A stretch of DNA of 43,216 bases from contig CADCFX010000027.1 of the NCBI GenBank assembly GCA_902800945.1, forward strand, positions 1 to 43,216, given 5' to 3'. A program made the position numbers and the translations under genes. The notes under the pieces were generated by a model. That model did not search any database. It was not told the DNA's origin and saw only the letters and a list, made by a program, of their open reading frames with translations. This document shows positions 1-8,378 of the stretch, in pieces; within the stretch, counting starts at the first letter, position 1, and each line of letters starts with the position of its first letter. The stretch is from an uncultured Erysipelotrichaceae bacterium (GTDB lineage Bacteria > Bacillota_I > Bacilli_A > RF39 > UBA660).

Positions 1-1
1 A

Positions 2-2716
2 ATAAATATTTATTACAAAACAAATGGAGATTGGCAGTTATTAGGAAAAGTTAAAACAACTGCAAGCAATACTTATGTATTTATTGATAATAATAATAAT
101 GAAAGTACCATTAATAGTTCTAATCAAATAGATCTTCCACAAGGAACAATTGGAATAAAGGCTTCTTATGATACTAAAAGTTACTCATCGAATCTAACAT
201 TAGCTTTTAAATCACAATTAATTAATTCTGATAAAGTTCGAAGTTTATATAATGGAAAAGACACATTATACGTTTATAACATAAATACGTTATATGCTAG
301 TAAGGGAAATAATATTTACTCTTCTCCTAACTATGGATATACTATAAAAAGTAATATTAAGAGTGTCATGAACGAAATAGACCAAGAAAGATATGGTACA
401 ACAGATATGGCTCACGAATACGATTATATGCTATATACAAGAATTAGCGGCGGCATCACGGACGAGAAAAAAGATGTAACATTTAGTAATGATGTACTAA
501 ATAGAAGAATAGTAGCCGATTATACCGCTTATGCATATGAAAAACGCGATTTCAGTTCAGAAGTATTAACAGCAGACGAAATTTATGATTACGGAATAAT
601 AACAGAGCAGAAGAACGGAACCTTCTATGATTTATTACCAATAGGAGTGTATGCTAATTTAGATACAATTTCTGTAAAAGGATATAAAACAGGCGTTGAT
701 ATACCAGCCACGTCTTCTATTATCAACAACTGGCGTGGAACCGGCAGAGATATGCTCATTGTCAAAGCCAAAGTGGCGGCGGATCAAACCAACAGATATA
801 ATTCTTCTACAGAAACATATAGTGGTATGCAATTATCATTTACCGCATATTATGATTGGGATAGTATTTCCGATTATGGAAATAGTTTAACAAATACTAT
901 AGCTTATAAATCAAATAGTGGTAATTTAAGTAATGGTTTTGCAGATAGTTTATCAAGCTTATCCGCAGGAACTCTACAAGATAAAGATTTAATGGAAGAT
1001 CTCGATAATGATGGTAACCCAGCTGGTACTGCAACGGATACTGTTTATGCCCAAGTGCCAGGTATAATCTCCTTTAATACAGCTTCTGATGCATCTTTTA
1101 GAAAAGGTGTTAAAACAGCTGATATGACTAAGTTTGTTGATGGTCATGATGGCACAGTCATTGCCTCAGCAGGGGGATATTATTCATATCAATTGCGTTA
1201 CCAATCACAAAAAAACATGTTAAGTAGTGGCCTAGTATTGTATGATGTATTTGAAGAATATGATGATGGCGTAACTCCAAGATGGAAAGGGTCGTTTGTC
1301 AATATTAATACATTACAACCAGAATTACTTGGAGTTAAACCGGTTGTGTACTATTCAACATCTAAAAACATAAATCTATATGAAAATGGAAAAGCAACAA
1401 TTGATGTTCCACATCCTTCCGCTGCTGACTTGTCGAATGAAAGAATTTGGTCTACAGAAGCTCCAAGCGATTTAACTAAGGTAACAGCAATAGCAATTGA
1501 CTTGAGGAAAGATACTAATGGCAACGATTTCACATTAGGTTCAGAGGAAAGTATTACCATGACTGTAACAATGCAAGCTCCAATTGAAAATGCCAAACAA
1601 TTAGAGGCACAAAATGCTAAGGCGCTTAATGCAGCATGGTGGGAAGGCTCAACTAAACAAGGGGAGGAAAACCCGCATTTTAACTTCTCTGTTTATGAAT
1701 GGACAGAAGTTAAGATTAGAGATGTCCAACTAGGAATAGATAAAAAGTCATATGTAGCTTCTGGTACCATAGAAGAACCGACAGTTGTTCAAAAAGGAGA
1801 AAAAATAATATATGATGTCGTAGTAGATAATAAGAGCAATTATGAATCTTTCCAAGATGTTTATGTTTATGACTATCTTCCAAGTGCCGTTACTTCTCAT
1901 CCTAATCAGTATGCCTATTATAAAGAAGGAGAAGGGGATATTAATAATTACAAGTTAATAAAAGATGATGGCCTTATTGATTATACTCTTGATAAAAACA
2001 AGAACACTATAAGATTCAAAATAAGTCAAATCTTATCAGGAGAGAATATTCACATCTTAATCCCAGTTACTGTTACGACGAATGAGAAAGAAGTAATAAA
2101 AAACAAAGCTGAGTTAACGGGATTTAATAACAAATCATTAAGTATAGTATCACCGATTACTTATCATATAAGCGATTCCGGGGCAATAAGTATTACTAAG
2201 CAAGTCAAAACAAAATATAAAACTGCCGGAATAGATAATACACGAGATTTTAAATTTAAAATAACTCTCATTTTGCCAAATGAAGAAGAACAAAATGATG
2301 AATATATACTGATTAATCAGATCCCTGATTTAGACTTGTTAAATACTAAATATGGGGATGTGGAATTTACAGATGGTATTGGCTATTTCACATTAAAAAA
2401 TGGAGAATCAATAAATCTCTTCAATATTCCATTTGGATTTGGCTATAAAATTGAAGAAGAAGATTATCCAAAAGAAGAATATGAGTCATCTATTAGTTCA
2501 AGTACCGGAATAATAACCTCTAATAATAAAATAGATATAATAGCAACTAATACCTACTTATTAGATATTAAACACCCAGAAATAATCAATAATGATAATC
2601 CGGAAACTAGTACATATTCAAAAGTTTTAAGAATAATAATATTAACTCTTTCTTTATCATTATTACTTTATATTACTATTAAAAAGAATAAAGTACCTAA
2701 ATTCTCCAACAAGTAA
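2..2716 (+). CDS. Surface protein, 5'-truncated, with DUF11-like and pilin-type Ig domains
   Basis: The reading frame is open from base 2 without a stop, so the gene starts before the window; the ATG at 368 has no Shine-Dalgarno and is internal. Numbering from that ATG, residues around 470-600 look like a DUF11-type extracellular repeat ('VQKGEKIIYDVVVDNKS'). Residues around 605-735 resemble the streptococcal pilin isopeptide-linkage fold (FKFKITL near the start, KNGESINLFNIPFGFGYKIEEE, ending in ATNTY). The C-terminus has NPETS, a hydrophobic segment (LRIIILTLSLSLLLYI) and a KKNK tail, as in a sortase substrate, although NPETS is not a canonical motif. It is probably a long, wall- or membrane-anchored adhesin-like protein. 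The upstream domains are not recognised. A strong terminator follows. The sortase at 34899 is a candidate partner (inference). Confidence 0.8.
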   Translation: MNIYYKTNGDWQLLGKVKTTASNTYVFIDNNNNESTINSSNQIDLPQGTIGIKASYDTKSYSSNLTLAFKSQLINSDKVRSLYNGKDTLYVYNINTLYASKGNNIYSSPNYGYTIKSNIKSVMNEIDQERYGTTDMAHEYDYMLYTRISGGITDEKKDVTFSNDVLNRRIVADYTAYAYEKRDFSSEVLTADEIYDYGIITEQKNGTFYDLLPIGVYANLDTISVKGYKTGVDIPATSSIINNWRGTGRDMLIVKAKVAADQTNRYNSSTETYSGMQLSFTAYYDWDSISDYGNSLTNTIAYKSNSGNLSNGFADSLSSLSAGTLQDKDLMEDLDNDGNPAGTATDTVYAQVPGIISFNTASDASFRKGVKTADMTKFVDGHDGTVIASAGGYYSYQLRYQSQKNMLSSGLVLYDVFEEYDDGVTPRWKGSFVNINTLQPELLGVKPVVYYSTSKNINLYENGKATIDVPHPSAADLSNERIWSTEAPSDLTKVTAIAIDLRKDTNGNDFTLGSEESITMTVTMQAPIENAKQLEAQNAKALNAAWWEGSTKQGEENPHFNFSVYEWTEVKIRDVQLGIDKKSYVASGTIEEPTVVQKGEKIIYDVVVDNKSNYESFQDVYVYDYLPSAVTSHPNQYAYYKEGEGDINNYKLIKDDGLIDYTLDKNKNTIRFKISQILSGENIHILIPVTVTTNEKEVIKNKAELTGFNNKSLSIVSPITYHISDSGAISITKQVKTKYKTAGIDNTRDFKFKITLILPNEEEQNDEYILINQIPDLDLLNTKYGDVEFTDGIGYFTLKNGESINLFNIPFGFGYKIEEEDYPKEEYESSISSSTGIITSNNKIDIIATNTYLLDIKHPEIINNDNPETSTYSKVLRIIILTLSLSLLLYITIKKNKVPKFSNK

Positions 2717-2723
2717 TAATAAA

Positions 2724-2756
2724 ACCATCACATTTGTGATGGCTTTATTTTTTCCT
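2724..2756 (+). terminator. Terminator of the surface protein gene
   Basis: Stem CCATCAC/GTGATGG (2725-2731 with 2736-2742) closes a four-base loop and is followed by a T-rich stretch. It lies between convergent genes and may act in both directions. Confidence 0.85.
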
Positions 2757-4038
2757 ATTTATTAACTACCTCTTCTAAAGCTAAATTATTATCCATTATA
2801 TACTTTGCCAACTTTTTACTTCCCACATATCTTAAATGCCATGGTTCGTATCCATAACCAGTAATACTTTCTTTTCCTTTAGGATACCTTAAGATAAATC
2901 CATAATCACTAATAATAGAATGTAAGTATTTATATAACTCATTTAATTCTTCCGCCGAGTCAAAATTCCACTTGCCATGTATACAAGCACAGATATCTAT
3001 TGCAAGCCCTGTCTCGTGTTCACTATGTCTCGGTTTAGCTACATACATATTTGCATGTTCTGTTTCTTTTTCTTCAGCAACTTTATTATATAAATCTTCT
3101 TGATCGACAGTGTATCTATAACCACTTTGTAATTCAATTACATATCCTTTCTTTTTCATTGCTTTTTTTAATTCCAAGAAAGCGTAATAAACCGCTTCCT
3201 CCATCAAGCTCTCTCTTTTATCAATACTAGGGCATTTTGAATCATATGCAATTATCTTATACTTCAAATCATTAGGTATACTGTGCTCCTTATTAATTAG
3301 AATCTTGTATTTATTATAAGATTCCTCAACTAGCCAATCAAATATTTTATGGTCTTTTATTAATTCGGGGTGATATTGGACACCTAACATACAGGCTCCA
3401 TCTCTAGTGTATTCTACTGCTTCAACTATATCATCATCAGCTTTAGCAGAAACCACTAAGGAATCAGGAATTCTTGCTACAACATAAGTATGTAGTGATG
3501 GAACTCTAATCTCTTTTTCATTATATATTCTTTCCATTATGGTTCCTTTTTTAATTTTTATTCTATGCTTAGAACTCTCAATTGTCTGAATTTCTTTTGT
3601 TACATAATGATCGTGATTATTTATTCTATTTTCTTCCAACCTAAACAAGTATGGCTTAATATCCTTATTAGCTTCATAAGTGGCATTTATAGAAAGCTTT
3701 TTATTGCTTAATCTATCCTCAACTATGTTTAAGAATGTGGTCATAGCCTGCATTCCTAGACATACCCCCAAAAATGGCTTGTGATTTTTTATAGCATCGT
3801 CAAAAATCTTATAAAACTCTTTTTTTATACATCTACCTCCTGGCCATATGTAAGCGTCGCATATATCAAAATATTGTTTTACATCACTATTTAAAATACC
3901 TATAGGAATAGCCCCGGAGTCAACTACCATCTGTTCATACATTCTAACAAATGATGCTTTATCTTGATAAGGGTCGTTATCATCATTTTTCAAATTATAA
4001 GTTGGTAGTATACCAACAACTATTTTTCCCTTAATCAT
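2755..4038 (-). CDS. Fusion of class I glutamine amidotransferase-like (C26/PuuD-type) and VanY D,D-carboxypeptidase (M15B)
   Basis: 427 aa. Residues 1-245 form a class I amidotransferase/gamma-glutamyl hydrolase-like domain with nucleophile Cys93 in FLGVCLGMQ and the His223/Glu225 pair in GVQYHPEL, as in the PuuD/peptidase C26 family. Residues ~265-415 form an M15B VanY-type domain: SGYRYT, then S339-E-H341-xx-G-L-A-I-D348 (zinc ligands His341 and Asp348), and EPWH (Glu398 catalytic, His401 zinc). Both active sites look complete. There is no signal peptide or membrane segment, so the protein is probably cytoplasmic, unlike typical VanY. The start ATG has GGAG upstream (4045-4050). Plausible role: trimming of muropeptides at gamma-glutamyl and D-Ala-D-Ala bonds during wall recycling; this is inferred from the two domains. 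The gene stands alone, convergent with the surface protein. Confidence 0.85.
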   Translation of the reverse strand: MIKGKIVVGILPTYNLKNDDNDPYQDKASFVRMYEQMVVDSGAIPIGILNSDVKQYFDICDAYIWPGGRCIKKEFYKIFDDAIKNHKPFLGVCLGMQAMTTFLNIVEDRLSNKKLSINATYEANKDIKPYLFRLEENRINNHDHYVTKEIQTIESSKHRIKIKKGTIMERIYNEKEIRVPSLHTYVVARIPDSLVVSAKADDDIVEAVEYTRDGACMLGVQYHPELIKDHKIFDWLVEESYNKYKILINKEHSIPNDLKYKIIAYDSKCPSIDKRESLMEEAVYYAFLELKKAMKKKGYVIELQSGYRYTVDQEDLYNKVAEEKETEHANMYVAKPRHSEHETGLAIDICACIHGKWNFDSAEELNELYKYLHSIISDYGFILRYPKGKESITGYGYEPWHLRYVGSKKLAKYIMDNNLALEEVVNK

Positions 4039-4172
4039 AGTATCATCTCCATAAAATAATTATAACAAAGAGGCTTATTAATTCCAACAGTATTATCATA
4101 GACAAGCTAGATGTGGTAGAAAAGAGCTTTATTACATGTTACAATAATATAAAATGAAAGAGGTGTTTCTAT

Positions 4173-4640
4173 ATGAGTAGAATACTAGTTTGTTACTTTT
4201 CTGCAAGTGGAGTAACTAAAAAAGTGGCAGAAAGAATAACAGAAGCAGTAAATGGAGATATTTTTGAAATAGAGCCCCAAGTAAAATATACAACTGAAGA
4301 CCTAGATTGGAACAACAAGCAAAGCAGAACGTCGATAGAGATGAGTGATAAAAGCTCTCGTCCAGCCATTGTTAAAAAAGTAGATAACATCGATACTTAT
4401 AATACGATTGTTATCGGCTTCCCAGTTTGGTGGTATACCGCTCCAACTATTATTAATACCTTTATCGAAGAAAATGAATTAAAAGATAAAAAAATATACA
4501 TATTCGTAACAAGTGGCGGTTCTAGCCAAGCTGGTAGTTTTAAAGATTTAAAAGAACAATATCCTAATTTAAACTTTATAAGTGCTAAAAGATTCAATGG
4601 AAATGAAGACGTAGAAGAGTATATAGAATGGGTAAAATAA
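4173..4640 (+). CDS. Flavodoxin
   Basis: 155 aa, the usual length of a short-chain flavodoxin. The N-terminal strand and phosphate loop (ILVCYFSASGVTKKVAE) bind the FMN phosphate, and the later VIGFPVWWYTAP segment supplies an aromatic residue next to the isoalloxazine ring. It probably carries electrons in the cytoplasm or acts as a flavin-dependent reductase of the flavodoxin_4 type; the physiological partner is unknown. RBS AAAGAGGTG precedes the ATG. It is followed by a lipoprotein gene after 14 bases and an alpha/beta hydrolase, possibly one operon. A second, more divergent flavodoxin lies at 9761. Confidence 0.9.
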   Translation: MSRILVCYFSASGVTKKVAERITEAVNGDIFEIEPQVKYTTEDLDWNNKQSRTSIEMSDKSSRPAIVKKVDNIDTYNTIVIGFPVWWYTAPTIINTFIEENELKDKKIYIFVTSGGSSQAGSFKDLKEQYPNLNFISAKRFNGNEDVEEYIEWVK

Positions 4641-4654
4641 GAAGGAAAAATAAG

Positions 4655-5122
4655 ATGAAAAGAAAAGTATTGTTGATAGTTTTTATGTTATTAACACTTT
4701 GTTTAGCCTCTTGTAAATCAGAAGAAAAAAAAGAAGAGAAGAAACCGATTACCAAACAAGAAGAAAAAATAAACATCAGTGAAAGAAAACAAAGAATTAT
4801 CAACCTAATAAAAACCGAAATGATTAATCAAAACCATATGTTGACAGATAATATCAAAACTCTTGATATTACAAAGGTTTATTTATATGGTTATTATAGT
4901 GAGACTGGAAAAAAAGACTTTGAGATAGGATATACTTATTCCTGTCAAAGCGAGGAGAATTGTATCAAAGGACTTAATTCAGAGCCAAATACGAGCAACA
5001 CTATATGGATAAATATGGATAGCGAAGAAACTAAGATTTATAGTATAAATACTGGAATAAGTATCAGTGCGAGTGATATTAATAGTAAAAGATACCTAAG
5101 AATAGGAGAATTAGTAGAATAG
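4655..5122 (+). CDS. Small lipoprotein of unknown function
   Basis: 155 aa from the ATG at 4655, chosen because GAAGGA lies just upstream and the product then opens with a clean type II signal peptide: MKRKVLL, a hydrophobic core, and lipobox LCLASC with Cys20 as the lipidated residue. An in-frame ATG at 4628 would put extra charged residues before the signal and would overlap the flavodoxin. After the lipobox comes a highly charged Lys/Glu linker (~20-50), then a globular domain of ~100 residues with one Cys pair (CQSEENC), which could form a disulfide outside the cell. No family recognised. It sits between flavodoxin and hydrolase with short gaps. Confidence 0.75.
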   Translation: MKRKVLLIVFMLLTLCLASCKSEEKKEEKKPITKQEEKINISERKQRIINLIKTEMINQNHMLTDNIKTLDITKVYLYGYYSETGKKDFEIGYTYSCQSEENCIKGLNSEPNTSNTIWINMDSEETKIYSINTGISISASDINSKRYLRIGELVE

Positions 5123-5131
5123 AGGAATAAT

Positions 5132-5938
5132 ATGTTTAATAATGCTAAAAATGCAAAACTAGAAATTGAAGATACTTACGTAGATTATATTTCTTTTGGC
5201 AGAGGTAAAAAGAATCTAATATTGATTCCTGGAGTGGGAGAAGGATTAAAAACTCTAAAAGGTTATGCAATCCCATTCTCTGTGATGTATAGAAAATATA
5301 CCAAGGACTATAAAGTATACTCATTTAGTAGAAGAAATAAAATGCCTAATGGTTTTACCACAGAAGATATGGCAAAAGATATTATTAAACACATGAATGA
5401 TTTGGAAATCAAAAAAGCTGATGTGGTAGGAGTTTCTCAAGGAGGAATGATTGCTCAATATTTAGCAATCCATGCCCCCGATAGAATTAATAAGCTTGTC
5501 TTAGTAGTAACTGTACCAAAGCCTAACAATGTAATAGAAGAATCTGTTAATACGTGGTTAAAAATGGCTAAAGAAAAAGACTTTAAAGGCATTATAATAG
5601 ATACTGCAGAAAGATCATATGTTGGAAAATACTTAGAAAGAAATAAAAAGCTCTACAAATTATTGAATTTTTATAAAAATAGAGCTACATATGATAGGTT
5701 TATTATTGAAGCAGAAGCGTGCTTATCACATAATGCCTATAATAAATTGGATCAGATAAAGAATCCTACACTAATCATTGGAGCTCAAAAAGATAGAGCG
5801 GTAGGTATAGAAGGATCTAAAGAGCTTCATGATAGAATTACCGGAAGCGAATTATATATCTATGAAGATTATAGCCATGGGGTATATGAACAAGCGAAAG
5901 ACTTTAATAGTAGAATATTGACATATTTAGAAAAATAA
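5132..5938 (+). CDS. Alpha/beta hydrolase
   Basis: 268 aa, typical of the alpha/beta-hydrolase fold superfamily. The nucleophile elbow is GVSQGG with Ser102, the acid is probably Asp221 in IGAQKDRAVG, and the base is His249 in DYSHGVYEQ, in the canonical order. The oxyanion-hole region is LIPGVGEG (~32-39). No signal peptide, so an intracellular esterase or related hydrolase; the substrate cannot be told from the sequence. RBS is GAGGAAT before the ATG. The stop codon directly abuts the CIRCE element of the next gene, so transcription of the heat-shock gene is separate. Confidence 0.88.
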   Translation: MFNNAKNAKLEIEDTYVDYISFGRGKKNLILIPGVGEGLKTLKGYAIPFSVMYRKYTKDYKVYSFSRRNKMPNGFTTEDMAKDIIKHMNDLEIKKADVVGVSQGGMIAQYLAIHAPDRINKLVLVVTVPKPNNVIEESVNTWLKMAKEKDFKGIIIDTAERSYVGKYLERNKKLYKLLNFYKNRATYDRFIIEAEACLSHNAYNKLDQIKNPTLIIGAQKDRAVGIEGSKELHDRITGSELYIYEDYSHGVYEQAKDFNSRILTYLEK

Positions 5939-5965
5939 TTAGCACTCGCTATTGACAAGTGCTAA
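5939..5965 (+). promoter_or_regulatory. CIRCE element (HrcA operator)
   Basis: TTAGCACTC, nine bases, AAGTGCTAA. This matches the CIRCE consensus TTAGCACTC-N9-GAGTGCTAA at 17 of 18 positions. The -35 box of the hsp20 promoter lies inside it, so HrcA binding should block RNA polymerase, giving heat-inducible expression. Confidence 0.93.
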
Positions 5966-5980
5966 TTATAGTGGTATTAT
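5952..5980 (+). promoter_or_regulatory. SigA-type promoter of hsp20
   Basis: TTGACA (5952-5957), 17-base spacer, TATTAT (5975-5980). The -35 box is a perfect consensus match and overlaps the CIRCE element. The leader to the ATG at 6073 is about 85 bases. Confidence 0.85.
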
Positions 5981-6072
5981 TTAATTGTAATAAGAAGAAA
6001 ATCTTATTATAGGTATTAAAATTATATTTGTGCTACCTAGTCGTAACACGTTATGAAAGGAAGTTGATATAT

Positions 6073-6507
6073 ATGATGTTAGTACCAAGAAAGAACAGCT
6101 TTGACTTGTTTGATGATTTCTTTGACGAGGATTTCTTTCCAAGAGATGATTTTTTTCCAAAAAAAGATAGAAATCTAATGAAAACGGATATCAAAGAAAA
6201 GAAAGATAGATTCATTTTAGAAATTGATTTGCCAGGATTTGAAAAAGACAAAATTAACATTTCATTAGAAAAAGGATATTTAAAGATTCATGCTAAAGTG
6301 AATAAAGAAGAAAAGAAAAATGACGACGAAAAATTTGTACGTCGCGAAAGGTTCTTTAGTGAATGTTCACGTAGCTTCTACGTTGGAGAAGATATTAAAG
6401 AAGAAGAAATCCACGCTGAGTTTAAAAATGGTATATTAAGAATAGAAATACCTAAAAAAGAAGCAATATCAGGAACTAAAGAAGTAAAACAAATACCAAT
6501 CAAATAA
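6073..6507 (+). CDS. Small heat-shock protein, Hsp20 family
   Basis: 144 aa from the ATG at 6073, which has GAAAGGAAG eight to nine bases upstream; the upstream in-frame ATG at 6028 has no RBS. An N-terminal Phe/Asp-rich arm (residues ~6-35, repeated FDDFF/FFP motifs) precedes an alpha-crystallin domain (~36-130: LEIDLPGFEKDKINI, then the GILRIEIPK strand with its I-x-I-type end). It is an ATP-independent holdase that keeps unfolded proteins soluble. Control by CIRCE is directly supported by the operator upstream. A terminator follows, so the gene is monocistronic. The very acidic, Phe-rich arm is notable. Confidence 0.95.
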   Translation: MMLVPRKNSFDLFDDFFDEDFFPRDDFFPKKDRNLMKTDIKEKKDRFILEIDLPGFEKDKINISLEKGYLKIHAKVNKEEKKNDDEKFVRRERFFSECSRSFYVGEDIKEEEIHAEFKNGILRIEIPKKEAISGTKEVKQIPIK

Positions 6508-6512
6508 TAAAG

Positions 6513-6536
6513 AATCAGCTTATGCTGATTTTTTTA
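6513..6536 (+). terminator. Terminator of hsp20
   Basis: Stem AATCAGC/GCTGATT with a TTAT loop, followed by a T run. Confidence 0.9.
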
Positions 6537-6543
6537 GTAAAAC

Positions 6544-6572
6544 TTGACGAAAAGGGGGGCGTAATTTAAAAT
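6544..6572 (+). promoter_or_regulatory. Probable promoter of the zinc-ribbon gene
   Basis: TTGACG, 17-base spacer, TAAAAT, just after the hsp20 terminator and 30 bases before the next start codon. Confidence 0.65.
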
Positions 6573-6602
6573 ATTAAACCATTCAGAGGAGAACAGGAAA
6601 AT

Positions 6603-7022
6603 ATGGAAATAAGAACGTGTAATTGTCCCGCCTGTGGGGCACCTATTGATGTGTATAATAAAACTAGATCATGCCCATACTGTGGCTCAATCCTAATATA
6701 CAACAATACTGGGGCTTCAATTTCTGCCTGCGAAAATGCATTAGAAAAATGTTTGTCTTATGAACAATTGTTACAAGAAAAGACAGACGAAGTACGCAAC
6801 TATAAAACTGGGGCATTTAGTACAATATGCTCAACGATTAGTGTTTGTATGGCATATTACGTCTGGGGTTTACCGCTGGAATTATGCTTTGTACCAGCTA
6901 CATATTTTGCCATAAGTGGTATAAGTGTTGCCGCTTTAATGAGAGCTATTAAAGAAAAAAAAGAACTAGAATCTCAGAATCAAAAAGAAGATCTGGGAGA
7001 AGAAAGACGTCTGAAACTATAA
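6603..7022 (+). CDS. Zinc-ribbon membrane protein, unknown function
   Basis: 139 aa. The N-terminus has two CPxC knuckles (Cys8/Cys11 in CPACG and Cys24/Cys27 in CPYCG), a classic treble-clef/zinc-ribbon layout. A short linker with a coiled-coil tendency (~45-65) leads to two hydrophobic segments (about 70-85 and 92-112) and a charged Lys/Glu/Arg tail. It therefore looks like a membrane protein with a cytoplasmic zinc ribbon, a common layout in proteins of unknown function. RBS is AGAGGAGAA. Its own promoter and terminator make it a single-gene unit. No specific function can be assigned. Confidence 0.75.
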   Translation: MEIRTCNCPACGAPIDVYNKTRSCPYCGSILIYNNTGASISACENALEKCLSYEQLLQEKTDEVRNYKTGAFSTICSTISVCMAYYVWGLPLELCFVPATYFAISGISVAALMRAIKEKKELESQNQKEDLGEERRLKL

Positions 7023-7038
7023 CTATTAATATCACTAT

Positions 7039-7057
7039 AAAGGAGAAATCCTTTTTT
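7039..7057 (+). terminator. Terminator with GAAA tetraloop
   Basis: Stem AAAGGA/TCCTTT closed by a GAAA tetraloop, followed by T residues. It is nearly the same as the terminator at 8323, so the next gene is bracketed by twin hairpins. Confidence 0.8.
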
Positions 7058-7113
7058 GCATACTATCCAAAGAAGTTTATCTTATTAAAAAGTATAACTG
7101 GCAAAGGAAAAAA

Positions 7114-7164
7114 ATGCCATTATTTGCAAATAATCTGAGCAAGTGGTACCACAACACCATTTAA
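7114..7164 (+). CDS. Possible 16-residue upstream peptide
   Basis: ATG at 7114 with AAAGGA five bases upstream encodes MPLFANNLSKWYHNTI and stops at 7162-7164. The stop overlaps the start of the strong AAAGGAGG site of the next gene, an arrangement that would allow translational coupling. A chance small frame is also possible; the only support is spacing and the RBS. Confidence 0.3.
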   Translation: MPLFANNLSKWYHNTI

Positions 7165-7176
7165 AGGAGGGCGTGT

Positions 7177-8313
7177 ATGGTAACAATAACTAAAAAGGCA
7201 CACGAAATGACAGGAATGTTAATAAACGCCCTATCAATAGAGGGGGGCCAAACAGAAGCACAAGAATACATATTTAAACATGGTTTAATATGCTATCATA
7301 AAGACTCGTATTTACGTAACAATGGCTTCGACAACATAGCAAATTCAAACCTATTAAAAGTTGAAAGAATAGATTCTAAAAAAGTATTAGCAGATCCATA
7401 CATACAAAACTTCAAATGCACTTATGACATTTCGGGAAACATAGTTATGGGACTTGAAAGGAAAATTCCGGGATACTATCTTGCTAAGTACAGAGAAGAC
7501 AAAAGAGATCCGTATACATTTGCCAGAATAACGAGCTATTGTTATACGAATATTCCTCTTTTACTACCTGTTTTATATGAGGGAGTAAACAGAAAAGAAG
7601 AATGGATGACGGTTGAACCATATGAAATTATGACTCATAATTCAAGAGCCGTAAAAGCGCGCGGCCGTGTTTTATTGTTGGGATGCGGATTGGGCTATAG
7701 TGCATTTAGATTGGCTTTGGAAGAACAGGTTAAAAGCATAGATATTGTTGAATTAAGCCCCGACGTCAAAAAGCTTTACGATAAAAATGTACGCGACATA
7801 ACTCCTAATAGAGATAAAATAAATGACATAATACTAGATGATGCTATAAAATACTTATATTCAACAAAATTAGAAAAATACAATCACATAGATGTCGACA
7901 TATGGCGTGATACTTTGGACATGATTTATCCGTATTTAAAGTGTTTAGCACTAGAAGACCAATATCCAGATGTAACCTTTTCTTACTGGATAGAAAATAC
8001 TTTTTATACAGATTTACAAGCAGAGTTGTTAAAAATAATGCTTTATCTTTTAGTTGGTAGTGATGGATATTTTGAAGAATGGACTATACCTGGACTAAAT
8101 ACATTGGCAAGATATATTATAAGAAAATCAGAAATAACCATTTCAAGTCCGGCGGATTTAAACAGACTATTGAACCCAGCCTATTTGAGAAAAATGGTGA
8201 AAGAATTTGCCTTAACCAATCCTGACGATGTTGAAAAGATTGGCGCGGACGTAGGGAAATATATAACGGCTGGAATGTCAAGCGTCAATAAATCTCAGAC
8301 ACATATGCTTTAA
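7177..8313 (+). CDS. Methyltransferase/spermidine synthase-fold protein of unknown substrate
   Basis: 378 aa. A Rossmann-type SAM-binding core is visible at ~163-200: GRVLLLGCGLGYSAFRLA is motif I, and VELSPDVK places acidic Glu192 at the end of strand 2, where the ribose hydroxyls of SAM (or decarboxylated SAM) would bind. The layout (N-terminal beta-rich ~160 residues, then the core) resembles spermidine-synthase-like proteins, but the catalytic motifs of true polyamine synthases were not found. The C-terminal ~100 residues are helical and unrecognised. The strong RBS AAAGGAGG fixes the start. It is transcribed alone between two GAAA-loop terminators. Function unknown; a methyltransferase is the best guess. 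Confidence 0.6.
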   Translation: MVTITKKAHEMTGMLINALSIEGGQTEAQEYIFKHGLICYHKDSYLRNNGFDNIANSNLLKVERIDSKKVLADPYIQNFKCTYDISGNIVMGLERKIPGYYLAKYREDKRDPYTFARITSYCYTNIPLLLPVLYEGVNRKEEWMTVEPYEIMTHNSRAVKARGRVLLLGCGLGYSAFRLALEEQVKSIDIVELSPDVKKLYDKNVRDITPNRDKINDIILDDAIKYLYSTKLEKYNHIDVDIWRDTLDMIYPYLKCLALEDQYPDVTFSYWIENTFYTDLQAELLKIMLYLLVGSDGYFEEWTIPGLNTLARYIIRKSEITISSPADLNRLLNPAYLRKMVKEFALTNPDDVEKIGADVGKYITAGMSSVNKSQTHML

Positions 8314-8322
8314 GACTACTTT

Positions 8323-8344
8323 GAAGGAGAAATCCTTCTTTTTT
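8323..8344 (+). terminator. Terminator of the methyltransferase-like gene
   Basis: Stem GAAGGA/TCCTTC with a GAAA tetraloop and a six-base T run. Confidence 0.9.
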
Positions 8345-8378
8345 CATGGTATAATCAATTTAGAAAGTAGATGATATC

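Noticed and set aside
368-370. ATG at 368 as start of the first gene
   Set aside because: The frame is open from base 2 with coding-like sequence and no Shine-Dalgarno near 368, so the gene starts outside the window.
7141-7160. AAGTGGTACCACAACACC resembling a T-box antiterminator
   Set aside because: The T-box core AGGGTGGNACCGCG is not matched, there is no specifier stem or room for a ~200-base leader, and the gene downstream is not a tRNA synthetase or amino-acid gene.
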